This document shows, piece after piece, positions 1-7,386 of a stretch of 21,711 nt of DNA; position 1 is the stretch's first letter, and every line of letters begins with the position of its first letter. This DNA comes from DASYQV01 sp036005125 (GTDB taxonomy: Bacteria; Acidobacteriota; Vicinamibacteria; Vicinamibacterales; UBA2999), in assembly GCA_036005125.1 (NCBI GenBank), contig DASYQV010000220.1:1-21711 (forward strand), written 5' to 3'. The translations under genes and the position numbers were made by a program. Below the pieces are notes generated by a model. The model ran no database searches. It saw only the letters and a list, made by a program, of their open reading frames with translations, and was not told the origin of the DNA.

Positions 1-233
1 ATGATCGTCACGCCCATATAACCGTTCGGGTCGTACATGAGGACCCCGACGGGGTTGGGGCTGCCGAACGCGGGCGCCGCCGGCGCGGGCAGAATGTCGC
101 CTTTGGGGCCGAGCCGTTCGACCCTGACGAGTTTCCACGTCCCGGCCAACCGATTCGCTTGAGTTGACGCGTGCGGCGCGAGGATCCCGATGACACCAAC
201 GGAACCGACAAGCACGAGGAGAAGCCTGCGCAT
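1..233 (-). CDS. Secreted lipocalin-like domain protein, N-terminal part
   Basis: The reading frame starts at an ATG at 233 and runs off the left edge, so only 77 residues are visible. It opens with MRRLLLVLVGSVGVIGILAP, a typical Sec signal peptide that probably ends near the Ala/His-Ala-Ser stretch. The mature start LAGTWKLVRVERL and the later VLMYDPNGYMGV match the opening strands of the lipocalin-like (calycin) domain found in many small secreted bacterial proteins. The ligand is unknown. No clear Shine-Dalgarno sequence precedes the ATG. A 67-residue open frame on the same strand covers the same bases but lacks a signal peptide and family resemblance, so this frame is preferred. Everything after about residue 77 lies outside the window. 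Confidence 0.72.
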   Translation of the reverse strand, partial: MRRLLLVLVGSVGVIGILAPHASTQANRLAGTWKLVRVERLGPKGDILPAPAAPAFGSPNPVGVLMYDPNGYMGVTI

Positions 234-327
234 GGTGCGCCATATTAGCCCCATTGGCGACGGCCCGGAAATCGCAAATGAATGTCCGGCCGAGCGTCCA
301 GATCGATTTTTAGTGTACGAAAGACGT

Positions 328-382
328 ACGTAGGCCGGGTCTTTAGACCCGGCGCATCTAACGGGGCCGCATCTAAAGATGC
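328..382. repeat. REP doublet, left portion, interrupted by IS66
   Basis: A GTAG head (330-333) is followed by a 20-bp hairpin GCCGGGTCTTTAGACCCGGC (334-353). A second hairpin half, GCCGCATCT at 366-374, continues as AAAGATGC up to 382, where the insertion sequence begins. Its missing end, GGC-CTAC, resumes at 1862-1868. Read from the other strand, the second unit is also GTAG plus a hairpin. Two inverted GTAG-headed hairpins are the architecture of REP doublets (REPINs/BIMEs) mobilised by RAYT transposases. No RAYT gene is visible here. Confidence 0.75.
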
Positions 383-398
383 GTATGTGTTTAGCGCG
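383..398. repeat. IS66 left terminal inverted repeat
   Basis: GTATGTGTTTAGCGCG matches the reverse complement of 1838-1853 at all 16 positions. The outer flank 375-382 is one copy of the 8-bp target duplication. Confidence 0.93.
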
Positions 399-441
399 TT
401 AGTACTTGTACTTTTTACACACTTCTGCTTAACTGGTCGCG

Positions 442-1845
442 TTGAGCGATCAGCCGCTGCGTGAAGCACTTGAAGCGCTGCGCGATCAACCGGATCGGTT
501 GATCGAGATCATCCTGCAGCAGGCCGCGGCGATCGACGTGCTGCAGCAGCGAGTCGCGGAGCTCGAAGCGCGTCTGCGCGACGTGGATGACGAGAACAAA
601 CGCCTGCGCGCGCGCGTGGAGACGCTGGAAAAGACCACCGCGCGGTCGGCCGCCCCGTTTCGGATCAAAGACACGAAACGGCTGCAGACCCCACGGCGTC
701 CAGGGCGCCATCCGGGCCATCGCGGCGTCGCGCGGCGACAACCGACGCGGGTGGATGCGGAGGTCGAGGTGCCGTTGACGAGATGTCCGCACTGCGCCGC
801 GCCGATGACCGACGTGCACCCGCGGGTGCAATACATCGAAGAGATCCCGCCCATGCGGCCGCACGTGACTCGGCTGACGACCTACGCAGGGTATTGTGCC
901 CGGTGTCGCCGACGCGGGCACTCGACGCATCCCCTGCAAGTGTCGACCGCGATCGGGGCGGCCGGCGTGCATCTGGGGCCGCGGGCGCTCGCGCTCGCCG
1001 CACTGTTGAACAAACATCACGGCCTGACCATGCGGAAAACGTGTGCGGTGCTGGCGGCGCTCTGCGGCCTGGACCTCACACCCGGTGGGCTCGCGCAGGC
1101 GCTCGCCCGCGTGGCGACCCGCCTCGCGGCGACCTACGAGGCCTTGGTCCAGCAGATTCGCGCCGGGCCGGCAGTGCATGGCGATGAAACCAGTTGGTGG
1201 GTGGGCGGCCCGGGCTGGTGGCTGTGGGTCTTCGCGACGCCCGGAACCACCGTCTACCGCGTGGCGCCCGGCCGCGGCCGCAACGTCGTGCTCGACACCC
1301 TGGGGGCGCAGTACCCGGGCGTGGTCATCAGCGATTGCTTGGCGGTGTACGACGGCCTGTCGAGCCCGCAACACAAGTGTTATGCGCACCATCTGCGGGC
1401 CGTCGCCGCGGTCCGTGCCGAGCACTCGAGTCCCTACGCGGAGCAGTGGCACCAGTTGCTGCATGCCGCGATGACGCTCAAGCAGACCGGCACCGCGGCG
1501 GACAGGCACGGACTCCCCCGTCGCGCACTGGAGACCGCGGCCGACGAATATCTCGCCGTCCCCCGGCGCGCTCCGCTTGAGGAGGCGCTGCGGCAACGCT
1601 TGGCCAAACAACGGGATCATCTCTTCACGTTCCTGGACCATGCGAATGTCCCGGCCACCAATAATCTCGCGGAGCGCCAATTGCGGCCCGCCGTCATCGC
1701 GCGCAAGCTCTCGTGTGGCAACAAAACACCCGACGGAGCGCGTGTCTGGGAGATACTGACGAGCGTGGCCGCCACTTGCGCCCAACGCGGCGAGTCGTTC
1801 CTCGACCTCGTCATTCCTCGCGTCCAACTGGCGGGGGCGCGCTAA
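442..1845 (+). CDS. IS66-family DDE transposase
   Basis: This 467-residue protein catalyses cut-and-integrate transposition of the surrounding element. Domain order is a leucine-rich coiled coil (about residues 15-65), a basic stretch, a zinc finger (C115-x2-C118 and C152-x2-C155), then the catalytic core. The DDE triad is visible as D248 in HGDETSWW, D298 in SDCLAVYD and E411 in NNLAERQLRP, all typical IS66 motif contexts. No ATG lies near the start: an in-frame stop at 430-432 limits the frame, and TTG at 442 is the best candidate, with CTG at 433 possible. No strong ribosome-binding site is seen, so translation may be weak. The length agrees with single-gene IS66 relatives, and nothing suggests truncation. 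A long antisense frame here is a codon-bias shadow. Confidence 0.95.
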   Translation: MSDQPLREALEALRDQPDRLIEIILQQAAAIDVLQQRVAELEARLRDVDDENKRLRARVETLEKTTARSAAPFRIKDTKRLQTPRRPGRHPGHRGVARRQPTRVDAEVEVPLTRCPHCAAPMTDVHPRVQYIEEIPPMRPHVTRLTTYAGYCARCRRRGHSTHPLQVSTAIGAAGVHLGPRALALAALLNKHHGLTMRKTCAVLAALCGLDLTPGGLAQALARVATRLAATYEALVQQIRAGPAVHGDETSWWVGGPGWWLWVFATPGTTVYRVAPGRGRNVVLDTLGAQYPGVVISDCLAVYDGLSSPQHKCYAHHLRAVAAVRAEHSSPYAEQWHQLLHAAMTLKQTGTAADRHGLPRRALETAADEYLAVPRRAPLEEALRQRLAKQRDHLFTFLDHANVPATNNLAERQLRPAVIARKLSCGNKTPDGARVWEILTSVAATCAQRGESFLDLVIPRVQLAGAR

Positions 1846-1853
1846 ACACATAC
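1838..1853. repeat. IS66 right terminal inverted repeat
   Basis: CGCGCTAAACACATAC is the exact reverse complement of the left end. It contains the transposase TAA stop (1843-1845) and is followed by the second copy of AAAGATGC (1854-1861). Confidence 0.93.
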
Positions 1854-1861
1854 AAAGATGC

Positions 1862-1868
1862 GGCCTAC
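1862..1868. repeat. REP doublet, right fragment beyond the IS66 insertion
   Basis: GGCCTAC completes the second hairpin (GGC) and its inverted GTAG head (CTAC) of the repeat split by the insertion sequence. Removing 383-1861 restores GCCGCATCTAAAGATGCGGC, identical to the intact copy at 11384-11403. Confidence 0.7.
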
Positions 1869-1873
1869 AAAAG

Positions 1874-1929
1874 CCTTTGACCTTTGACCTTTGACCTTTG
1901 CCCTTTGACCTTTGACCTTTGACCTTTGA
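1874..1929. repeat. Heptanucleotide tandem array (CCTTTGA)8
   Basis: Eight consecutive 7-bp units of CCTTTGA; the fourth reads CCTTTGC. The array lies between the REP remnant and the aldo/keto reductase, about 40 bp before its ATG. Copy number of such arrays can vary by slippage, and the array sits in the promoter/leader zone, but no promoter is recognised inside it. Confidence 0.9.
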
Positions 1930-1968
1930 TCGGTGATACGCTCAATCGTCATTCAACTGGAGAACTGC

Positions 1969-3009
1969 ATGAGATACCGGTTGCTTTCTGACACGGGCGT
2001 ATTCGTTTCGGAGCTCTGCCTCGGCGCCATGACATTTGGCGGCCAGGGGAGCATGTACGCGGTCATCGGCGGTCTCGACCAGCCGACGGTCGACACCATC
2101 GTCCTCCGCTCGCTCGACGCCGGGGTGAACTTCATCGACACGGCCGACGTGTACTCCGCCGGCGAGTCGGAAACGATGCTTGGCAAGGCGCTCGCCGGTC
2201 GTCGCCATCACGTCGTGCTCGCGACAAAGGTGCGCGGGCGGACGGCGAAGGGACACAACGACGTCGGGCTCTCGCGCCTGCATATCGTCGAAGCCGTCGA
2301 GGCGAGCCTGAAGCGGCTGGGGACCGACTACATCGACCTCTATCAGATCCATCGGTTCGATCCGCTGACGGCGATGGAGGACACGCTCCGGGCGCTCGAC
2401 GACCTCGTGCGAGCCGGCAAGGTCCGCTACATCGGGTGTTCGAATCTCATGGCCTGGCAGCTCATGAAGGCGCTGTCGATCTCGCGGGCCGAACGACTGG
2501 AGCGCTTCAAGTGCACGCAGTCCTACTATTCGCTGGTGGGCCGCGAGCTGGAACGGGAGATGGTTCCGCTCCTCGCCGACCAGCGGGTTGGACTGCTGGT
2601 GTGGAGCCCGCTGGCTGGCGGATTTCTCACGGGCAAGTTCACGCGCGACGCCAAGGATGCGTCCGCCAGACGCGCGAGCTTCAATTTCCCGCCTATCGAT
2701 CTGGAAAAAGCGTTCGACATCGTTGACGTCGCACGAACCATTGCCGCCAATCACGGTGCAAGCATCGCCCAGGTGGCCATCGCGTGGCTCCTCAGCCGTG
2801 ACGCCGTGACAAGCGTCATCATCGGCGCACGAACGCCGGCACAGCTCGACGACAACCTGAAATCGGCTGACGTGCGGCTCTCACCCGAAGAGATTCGGCT
2901 GCTGGACGAGGTCAGCCGTCTCGAACCGGAATACCCGACATGGCTGGACCTGATGCCGTCGGACCGGCTGCCGGGCGAGGAGCGCCGGTTCGATACGGTC
3001 AGGGCGTGA
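1969..3009 (+). CDS. Aldo/keto reductase
   Basis: A 346-residue NAD(P)H-dependent oxidoreductase of the aldo/keto reductase superfamily (TIM barrel), predicted cytoplasmic, reducing carbonyl groups; the substrate cannot be read from sequence. The catalytic tetrad is visible: D57 in FIDTAD, Y62 in DVYSAGESE, K87 in VLATKVRG and H128 in LYQIHRFD. The cofactor-binding C-terminal motif appears as VIIGARTPAQLDDNL. Overall length and motif order fit the YajO/Tas-like bacterial branch. The ATG at 1969 is chosen because GGAG lies seven bases upstream and RYRLLSDTGVFVSELCLGAM is the usual family N-terminus; the frame is open back to a GTG at 1933. It is convergent with the metal permease gene and seems to be a single-gene unit. 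Confidence 0.9.
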   Translation: MRYRLLSDTGVFVSELCLGAMTFGGQGSMYAVIGGLDQPTVDTIVLRSLDAGVNFIDTADVYSAGESETMLGKALAGRRHHVVLATKVRGRTAKGHNDVGLSRLHIVEAVEASLKRLGTDYIDLYQIHRFDPLTAMEDTLRALDDLVRAGKVRYIGCSNLMAWQLMKALSISRAERLERFKCTQSYYSLVGRELEREMVPLLADQRVGLLVWSPLAGGFLTGKFTRDAKDASARRASFNFPPIDLEKAFDIVDVARTIAANHGASIAQVAIAWLLSRDAVTSVIIGARTPAQLDDNLKSADVRLSPEEIRLLDEVSRLEPEYPTWLDLMPSDRLPGEERRFDTVRA

Positions 3010-3013
3010 GGAA

Positions 3014-3180
3014 TCAGCCACGAAGGGCACGAAAACGTTTAGCCACGAAGCACACGAAGAACACGAAGATTTCCGGGTTTTTCCTTCGTGACCTTCGTGG
3101 CCTTCGTGGCTAAGCCCTTCGTGGCCTTCGTGGCTTAAGCCTTGGTGGCCTTCGTCGCTAATCTCTCGTGCATGTCGTGG
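3014..3180. repeat. CACGAAG/CTTCGTG interspersed repeat, possible bidirectional terminator
   Basis: The gap between convergent genes is built from CACGAAG-type units on the left (to about 3068) and their inverse CTTCGTGGC on the right (from about 3086). They can pair into a long imperfect stem around a loop holding CCGGGTTTTTC. Such a structure could end transcription from both sides, though no clean U-tract was defined. Units continue past 3135 into the end of the permease gene and encode its last residues. Confidence 0.72.
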
Positions 3181-4037
3181 CCTTCGTAGCGAACGTCGCG
3201 CGTTTGCACGCCGGGAATCATGAGACGTACGAGCGCCAGCACGACCAACACCAGCCCGAACGTGCAGACGATGGTGGCGCCTGTCGGCAGATCGAGCACG
3301 AGAGAAAGATAAACACCCAGCGCTGACACAATCGTCCCCATGCTCCAGCCGATGGCGAGCCGCGGACCGATGCGGTCGGCGAAGAGCATCGCCGCAACCG
3401 ACGGCACGATGAGATAACAGAACACGAGGAGCACGCCCGCGATCGCCACCGACGAGGTCACGACGAAGCCGAACGACGCGTAAAAGAGAAAGTCCCAGAA
3501 CCGCAACGAAATGCCCGCCGCTTCCGCCCGTTGGGGGTTGATGGAGATCGCCAGGAACTTCGAGCGGAACACATAGTGAAACGCGCCGATGATGCCGTAG
3601 AGCACGGCCGTTCTCAGCACTTCGTCCCACGACACCGCGATGATGTTGCCGACGAGCATGTCCTTGAGGTGCTCGGCCTGCGACGTGGACTTGCTCATCG
3701 CGAGGATGGCCGCCGCGGATGCCACCGCGTACGAGATTCCGATGATCGCTTCCTGCGGGATCCGCGCACGGCGCGTCCGGATCATCGAGAAGACCGCCGC
3801 GCCGATGAACGTGAAGCCCAGGCTGATCCAGTAGACCACCGGCGCATGCGGATCGCCCAGGGAGATCGGCATCAGCAGCGCCATGGTCGCGCCGAGGGCA
3901 GCGATCTGGGCGAGCGACAGGTCCACGAAGATGACGCCCCGCTCGACCACGTGCACGCCAAGATACGCGTGTATCCCCGTCAGAATCAGGCTCGCGACGA
4001 ACGGCGCCGCGAGGAACTGCAACATCGTCAGTTCCAT
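3135..4037 (-). CDS. Metal ABC transporter permease (ABC-3, ZnuB/MntB family)
   Basis: A 300-residue inner-membrane subunit of a Zn2+/Mn2+-type ABC importer. About eight hydrophobic segments are visible, among them LQFLAAPFVASLILTGIHAY near the N-terminus and VAIAGVLLVFCYLIVPSVAA, the conserved late segment of the family. GVIFVDLSLAQIAALGAT is the classic ABC-3 signature. The ATG at 4037 overlaps the end of the binding-protein gene by 10 bp (ATGGAACTGA), suggesting coupled translation; an ATG four codons later (MLQF) is the alternative. The last 15-20 residues (RYEGHDMHERLATKATKA) are coded by the CTTCGTGGCC-type intergenic repeat and are probably an acquired tail. No ATPase gene accompanies it, so a subunit encoded elsewhere would be needed. 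Confidence 0.9.
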   Translation of the reverse strand: MELTMLQFLAAPFVASLILTGIHAYLGVHVVERGVIFVDLSLAQIAALGATMALLMPISLGDPHAPVVYWISLGFTFIGAAVFSMIRTRRARIPQEAIIGISYAVASAAAILAMSKSTSQAEHLKDMLVGNIIAVSWDEVLRTAVLYGIIGAFHYVFRSKFLAISINPQRAEAAGISLRFWDFLFYASFGFVVTSSVAIAGVLLVFCYLIVPSVAAMLFADRIGPRLAIGWSMGTIVSALGVYLSLVLDLPTGATIVCTFGLVLVVLALVRLMIPGVQTRDVRYEGHDMHERLATKATKA

Positions 4038-5107
4038 GGCCGACCTACCTGGGACTGGAGTTCACGTGAATCGAGAATCCACAGGGAGTTCAAGGAGATC
4101 GGGGAGACAGACCTTCTCCTTGATCTCGCAGAACTCCCGGTGAATTCCGATGGTGGACCCAACCGAGCCGTGGGATTACTTCCGGTCTGCCGGAAGGCCG
4201 AAACCAGCAGCTTGACGTCGTAGTCGAAAAGCTGCACGTAATCCTTGATCTCCGGCACGCCGCCCACCGATGGCGGCATCACGAGCACCTTCGCGCCCGT
4301 CTCTCGTGCGATGGAGTTGGGCGTCTTCAGGTCGAAGTACGGCTCGACGAGGATGATCTTGATGTTCTGACGCTTCATTTCGTTGATCAGATCGAGCGTG
4401 TGGGACGGCGTCGGAGGGATCCCGGGCTTGGGTTCGACGTAACCGACGACGTCGAGACCGAACTCGTCCGCGAAGTTGGGCCACGAGCGGTGATAGCTGA
4501 CGATTTTCGTCCCCTTGTAGGGCGCCATCGTCGACTTCCACTGCTTCTCGCCCTCGGTGAGCCTGCGGTCGAAGTCGGCGAATCGCTGGGCGAAGTACGC
4601 CGCGTTGGCCGGATCCAGTTGCGACAGCTTCTGTTGTATCGCCTGCGCGATGCGACGCCCGTTCGAGGGCGACAGCCAGTAGTGGGGATTGCCGAGCGGA
4701 TGCACGTCGCCCATGGCGCGCGTGATCTGTCCTGTCGGGATCTCGAGAATCTTCGCCGTCAGCGATGCATCGAGGTAGGCATCGGATCCCGGCTGGATCT
4801 TCGCGTTGCGCGACTGCGTGATGAGCGGCGGGAGCCACCCGATCTCCAGCTCCCGGCCGACGACGATGAGCAGGTTGGCCGCGTGAAGCTTCAGGATGAA
4901 GCTCGGCTTCGGCTCGACGAAGTGGGGATCCTGGTAGCCCTGCGCGAGCGCGTCGACCTGAATCTTGTCACCGCCGATATCGCGTGCAATCGAGCCGAGG
5001 TCCTGCGTGGTGGCGACGACCTTCAGGGCGGCGCGCGCCTCGGAGACGCCGAGCAACGCGACCGCGGCAATCGCGACGGTGAAGCGTGTCAGAGTCTTCA
5101 TGAGCAT
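4028..5107 (-). CDS. Periplasmic metal-binding protein of ABC transporter (ZnuA/TroA family) with added C-terminal tail
   Basis: This lipid-free, Sec-exported protein captures a divalent metal, probably Zn2+ or Mn2+, for the adjacent permease. The signal peptide is MLMKTLTRFTVAIAAVALLG, ending near ARA-A. Cluster A-I ligands can be picked out: H62 in DPHFVEPKPS, H136 or H142 in GDVHPLGNPHYWLSP, H206 in SYHRSWPNF and an acidic residue around E255-D259 in VEPYFD. No His-rich loop is present. ATG 5107 (AAAGG just upstream) is preferred over ATG 5101. Family members usually end near LLVSAFRQTG, about residue 309; here some 50 further residues, rich in Ser/Arg, are coded by hairpin-forming DNA and end inside the permease start. 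The tail is probably not functional. Confidence 0.88.
   Translation of the reverse strand: MLMKTLTRFTVAIAAVALLGVSEARAALKVVATTQDLGSIARDIGGDKIQVDALAQGYQDPHFVEPKPSFILKLHAANLLIVVGRELEIGWLPPLITQSRNAKIQPGSDAYLDASLTAKILEIPTGQITRAMGDVHPLGNPHYWLSPSNGRRIAQAIQQKLSQLDPANAAYFAQRFADFDRRLTEGEKQWKSTMAPYKGTKIVSYHRSWPNFADEFGLDVVGYVEPKPGIPPTPSHTLDLINEMKRQNIKIILVEPYFDLKTPNSIARETGAKVLVMPPSVGGVPEIKDYVQLFDYDVKLLVSAFRQTGSNPTARLGPPSEFTGSSARSRRRSVSPISLNSLWILDSRELQSQVGRPWN
4084..4138. repeat. Imperfect hairpin inside the binding-protein tail
   Basis: GGGAGTTC (4084-4091) pairs with GAACTCCC (4131-4138). Inside are CAAGGAGATC and CTCCTTGATCTC, which can pair partly. The element lies within the atypical 3' end of the binding-protein gene and may be an inserted intergenic repeat or a processing/attenuation structure. 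Confidence 0.55.
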
Positions 5108-5148
5108 CCGGCCTTTCGTTGGGAAGTGTATTGACATATCTGATCTGA

Positions 5149-6501
5149 TTAGAACGTGTGCGCGCCGTGCGCGCCGATGGAAAACAGGAACTGAAACAGG
5201 AACTCGTTTGCCGTGGTGCCTTCCGCGTACCGCGTGCGGCGGTATTGGCCGCGCACCTGACTGAACTCGCTGGGCCAGAACGTCAGCAGCGCGGACCCTC
5301 CTTTGTCGTTGAGCGTCGGAGCGAACGCACGTTCCGAGGAGTCGTATCGCGCCCCGGCGAACCACCGCCGCGCGAACTGGTAGTCGGCTCCGGCGTACAT
5401 GCCGAAGGATGTGGGCGCAGCATCGGGCAGCTCGCCGCGACTCCATACCAGCTCGGTCCGCGCCAGGAGCCTGCGATAAATCGCGCGGCGCAGGGGCCGG
5501 TACCGGAAGGTCGCGTCCAGGCCGATCAATCGTGTCGTGAGCCCGGACCCCTTGTCGTTCTTTCCGGAGACGAAAGAGGTGCCGAGATCGATGTTCGACG
5601 ATTCGGAAACGTCACGGTAGCCACGGAGCCGCGCGAGGTAGGTCAGATCGGAACGCTCGTGTGACGTGAAGATTGTCGAGTTGCCTCGATAGACCTCACC
5701 GGTAGCCTCCAGGAACATCCATGGATTAAGGATCAGCTTCGACACCGAGATACCGGCATCGGAGATGCCTTCCTCGCCGCCGACAAGGTTTTCGGTCACG
5801 AGCGGACGATCGGCCCATGGAAGGACATGCGAGTGCATCGTGTTCACCCGGCCGAACTGCCCGCGCATCTTGCCGACCTTCGTCAGCAGCCCCCCCGGCA
5901 GGGAGGTGAACGTGATGAAGCCTTCCTCGATGTCGATTCCTCCGGGTCCGACCGACAGGAAGAAGTCGGCGCGCGCATACGGATCGACGATCGCCTGCAA
6001 CGACGCCTCGGCCTCGTTCAGCTCCAACGCCGGCATAGGATTCACCTTGTTTCTGCCAGCCGCACCCAGGAAGTTGCCGATGACGGCAACGTCCGGGTTG
6101 AAGATCTTCGAGAGCGCGCTCACGTTTCCGTACACCGGCAGCGCACCCTCGGGCCCACCGACGCCCGTGGCCCCGGCCGGGACCTCCACGCGAGTGGGCT
6201 GACCTGCAGCAGGTGACGGCACACCGGGCGCCGCCGGCGGCTGCTGAGCCGCCGGCGCCGCCTCGGGCGCGGGCCGCCCCTCGATCGCCGCCAGTCGCGC
6301 CTCGAGCGCGTTCATGCGCGCGTCGTACTGCTGGCGCAACGCGGTGAATTCGTTGCGGAGCCGATCGATCTCGTCGCGTACCTCCTGCGCGGGCGCCGCG
6401 GCAGGTTGGGCCGACGCAGCGATCGGGCCCGCAAGTACAGAGAGAACCACTACGACCATGACGTGGCGTGCGAGCCACAAGGCCCGTCGAACGTATGACA
6501 C
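5149..6501 (-). CDS. Outer-membrane beta-barrel protein with N-terminal coiled coil, metal-uptake operon
   Basis: A 450-residue exported protein. The signal peptide (LARHVMVVVVLSVLAGPIAA, then ASAQ) is followed by a coiled coil (about residues 40-75, EVRDEIDRLRNEFTALRQQY), a Pro/Ala-rich linker, and alternating amphipathic strands ending in a C-terminal Phe (HGAHTF), the sorting signal of outer-membrane barrels. The chosen start is GTG 6501, preceded by GAGGAAAG five bases away; an ATG at 6564 opens the frame earlier but gives a poor signal sequence. It lies 41 bp before the metal-binding protein gene on the same strand, so a role as the outer-membrane entry route for the same metal is likely but inferred. 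No TonB box was recognised. Confidence 0.8.
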   Translation of the reverse strand: MSYVRRALWLARHVMVVVVLSVLAGPIAASAQPAAAPAQEVRDEIDRLRNEFTALRQQYDARMNALEARLAAIEGRPAPEAAPAAQQPPAAPGVPSPAAGQPTRVEVPAGATGVGGPEGALPVYGNVSALSKIFNPDVAVIGNFLGAAGRNKVNPMPALELNEAEASLQAIVDPYARADFFLSVGPGGIDIEEGFITFTSLPGGLLTKVGKMRGQFGRVNTMHSHVLPWADRPLVTENLVGGEEGISDAGISVSKLILNPWMFLEATGEVYRGNSTIFTSHERSDLTYLARLRGYRDVSESSNIDLGTSFVSGKNDKGSGLTTRLIGLDATFRYRPLRRAIYRRLLARTELVWSRGELPDAAPTSFGMYAGADYQFARRWFAGARYDSSERAFAPTLNDKGGSALLTFWPSEFSQVRGQYRRTRYAEGTTANEFLFQFLFSIGAHGAHTF

Positions 6502-6585
6502 AGCTCTTTCCTCAAATCCCGGGACTGCTAAAGAACACGGCGGCACAGAGCACCTGTGCGCCATACCCGTGGTCGACAGAGATGG

Positions 6586-6867
6586 CTAAACGGAAGGCGG
6601 GGAACGGCCCGTGGACTTGACGAGGTCGACGCTGTCGGGACGCGGGTTGCAGGGTCGATCAATGCGTCCCGTCATCGAGAGCACGGTCGCGTGCAGCGGC
6701 GCGGCGGCCGTCGTCGCCGAGGTGGACGCGTTGAGCACGCAGGACGTGCAATGGGTGCGGGAGCTCAGCTGACAGCCGAAGTCGTGGTGAAGGAACGAGC
6801 CGGCGCACAGCGTCAACGCGTAGAGCGCCGCGGCAACGGTCAGCACCCGCGCCGGACTCTGAGGCAT
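6586..6867 (-). CDS. Small membrane-anchored Cys/His protein
   Basis: A 93-residue protein with one N-terminal hydrophobic segment (VLTVAAALYALTLCAGSFL) followed by a possible metal-binding cluster: H27-H28, C32, then H39-C40-x2-C43 in THCTSCVLN. This resembles small proteins of unknown function (DUF2946-like) found beside metal or copper genes; the match is by eye only. It is first in a minus-strand row of metal-uptake genes, 84 bp before the barrel gene, so a role in metal sensing or handover is possible. The ATG at 6867 places the hydrophobic segment at the N-terminus; a GTG at 6903 in the same frame is the alternative. Neither has a strong ribosome-binding site. Confidence 0.55.
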   Translation of the reverse strand: MPQSPARVLTVAAALYALTLCAGSFLHHDFGCQLSSRTHCTSCVLNASTSATTAAAPLHATVLSMTGRIDRPCNPRPDSVDLVKSTGRSPPSV

Positions 6868-6976
6868 GTAGGACGAGTTTTCTTTGTCCCTTTTATCCGG
6901 CACGAGGCCGCCACGCTCGGGAAGGCCGTGTGCCCGGCCTGGAGGTCGAGCTCACGAGCACATTTGTTTAAGGCTA

Positions 6977-7006
6977 ATTATAAGAGCCGTTTGTACGGAG
7001 CAGCAA
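6977..7006 (-). promoter_or_regulatory. Possible sigma-70 promoter for the metal-uptake gene row
   Basis: On the minus strand TATAAT (6982-6977) has a perfect -10 match, and TTGCTG (7006-7001) stands 18 bp upstream as a partial -35. An arm pair GGCT/AGCC surrounds the -10, which could be a repressor site, but it does not clearly match a Zur or MntR consensus. Transcription would enter the small Cys/His protein gene about 100 bp downstream. Confidence 0.42.
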
Positions 7007-7134
7007 TCCCGGAACCAGGGCCTGCCACCTGGCTGACCCTCCAGCTCGAGTGGGAGGTCTCCCGTTTGTCGAGAGTACCGGATTTGCATAACAGGTCCGG
7101 CCGTGGACCCACCCGACATCGACCGCATCACGAC

Positions 7135-7317
7135 TTGACGAGGCGACTGGACGACATCTGCCGCGAGGCGCAGAGCATTCGCGCCGAAATCAAGGCGATG
7201 GCCCTCGAAGTGCCTTCCTGGCCGGACGTAGAAAAGATATCGCGCGTGTCGCGGAACGCCTCTTCCTTGTCTGATTTCATTCCCCCCGAAGAATCCTCCT
7301 CGGACGATACCAAGTAG
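7135..7317 (+). CDS. Possible small helical protein, start uncertain
   Basis: A 60-residue frame beginning at TTG 7135 encodes an amphipathic helix (TRRLDDICREAQSIRAEIKA) and an acidic Ser-rich end. The composition looks more like protein than the other frames. No ribosome-binding site precedes the TTG. A GTG at 7103 in another frame codes for DPPDIDRITT and stops at 7138, just where this frame begins, so a single-base frameshift may have split one gene. Otherwise 6868-7386 holds no convincing gene; only the promoter-like site at 6977-7006 is noted. Confidence 0.3.
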   Translation: MTRRLDDICREAQSIRAEIKAMALEVPSWPDVEKISRVSRNASSLSDFIPPEESSSDDTK

Positions 7318-7386
7318 CCAAGGCTCCTCCTCGACAATCGGGTGAGGGGATGCACTCATGGACCGGCGAAACGGCTATCATTTGAT

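Larger units (their letters stand above)
383..1853 (+). mobile_element. IS66-family insertion sequence (ISBst12-like, single gene)
   Basis: The element is 1,471 bp with perfect 16-bp terminal inverted repeats GTATGTGTTTAGCGCG at 383-398 and 1838-1853. It is flanked by the 8-bp direct duplication AAAGATGC (375-382 and 1854-1861), the length expected of IS66 transposition. It carries one gene, the DDE transposase. The small accessory genes tnpA and tnpB of canonical IS66 elements are absent, which fits the ISBst12-like subgroup. The transposase stop codon lies inside the right repeat. Perfect ends, an exact target duplication and an intact frame point to a recent, potentially active insertion. 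Confidence 0.95.

Noticed and set aside
415..1851. A 478-codon open frame antisense to the transposase
   Set aside because: It mirrors the GC-rich transposase codons, gives an Arg/His-rich sequence with no domain, and the plus frame has a full DDE triad.
1933..1968. Upstream GTG start for the aldo/keto reductase
   Set aside because: Adds 12 residues not typical of the family, and the ATG at 1969 has a good ribosome-binding site.
5108..5148. A Zur or MntR operator between the barrel and binding-protein genes
   Set aside because: The AT-richer stretch with ATCAGATCAGATATGTC has no clear dyad matching a known consensus.
5108..5446. N-terminal extension of the metal-binding protein frame up to 5446
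   Set aside because: It overlaps the end of the barrel gene, is Arg-rich, and the signal peptide only starts at 5107/5101.
6556..7134. N-terminal part of a long plus-strand frame beginning at 6556
   Set aside because: It is antisense to the small Cys/His protein, Arg-rich, and contains no recognisable domain; only the last 60 codons look protein-like.
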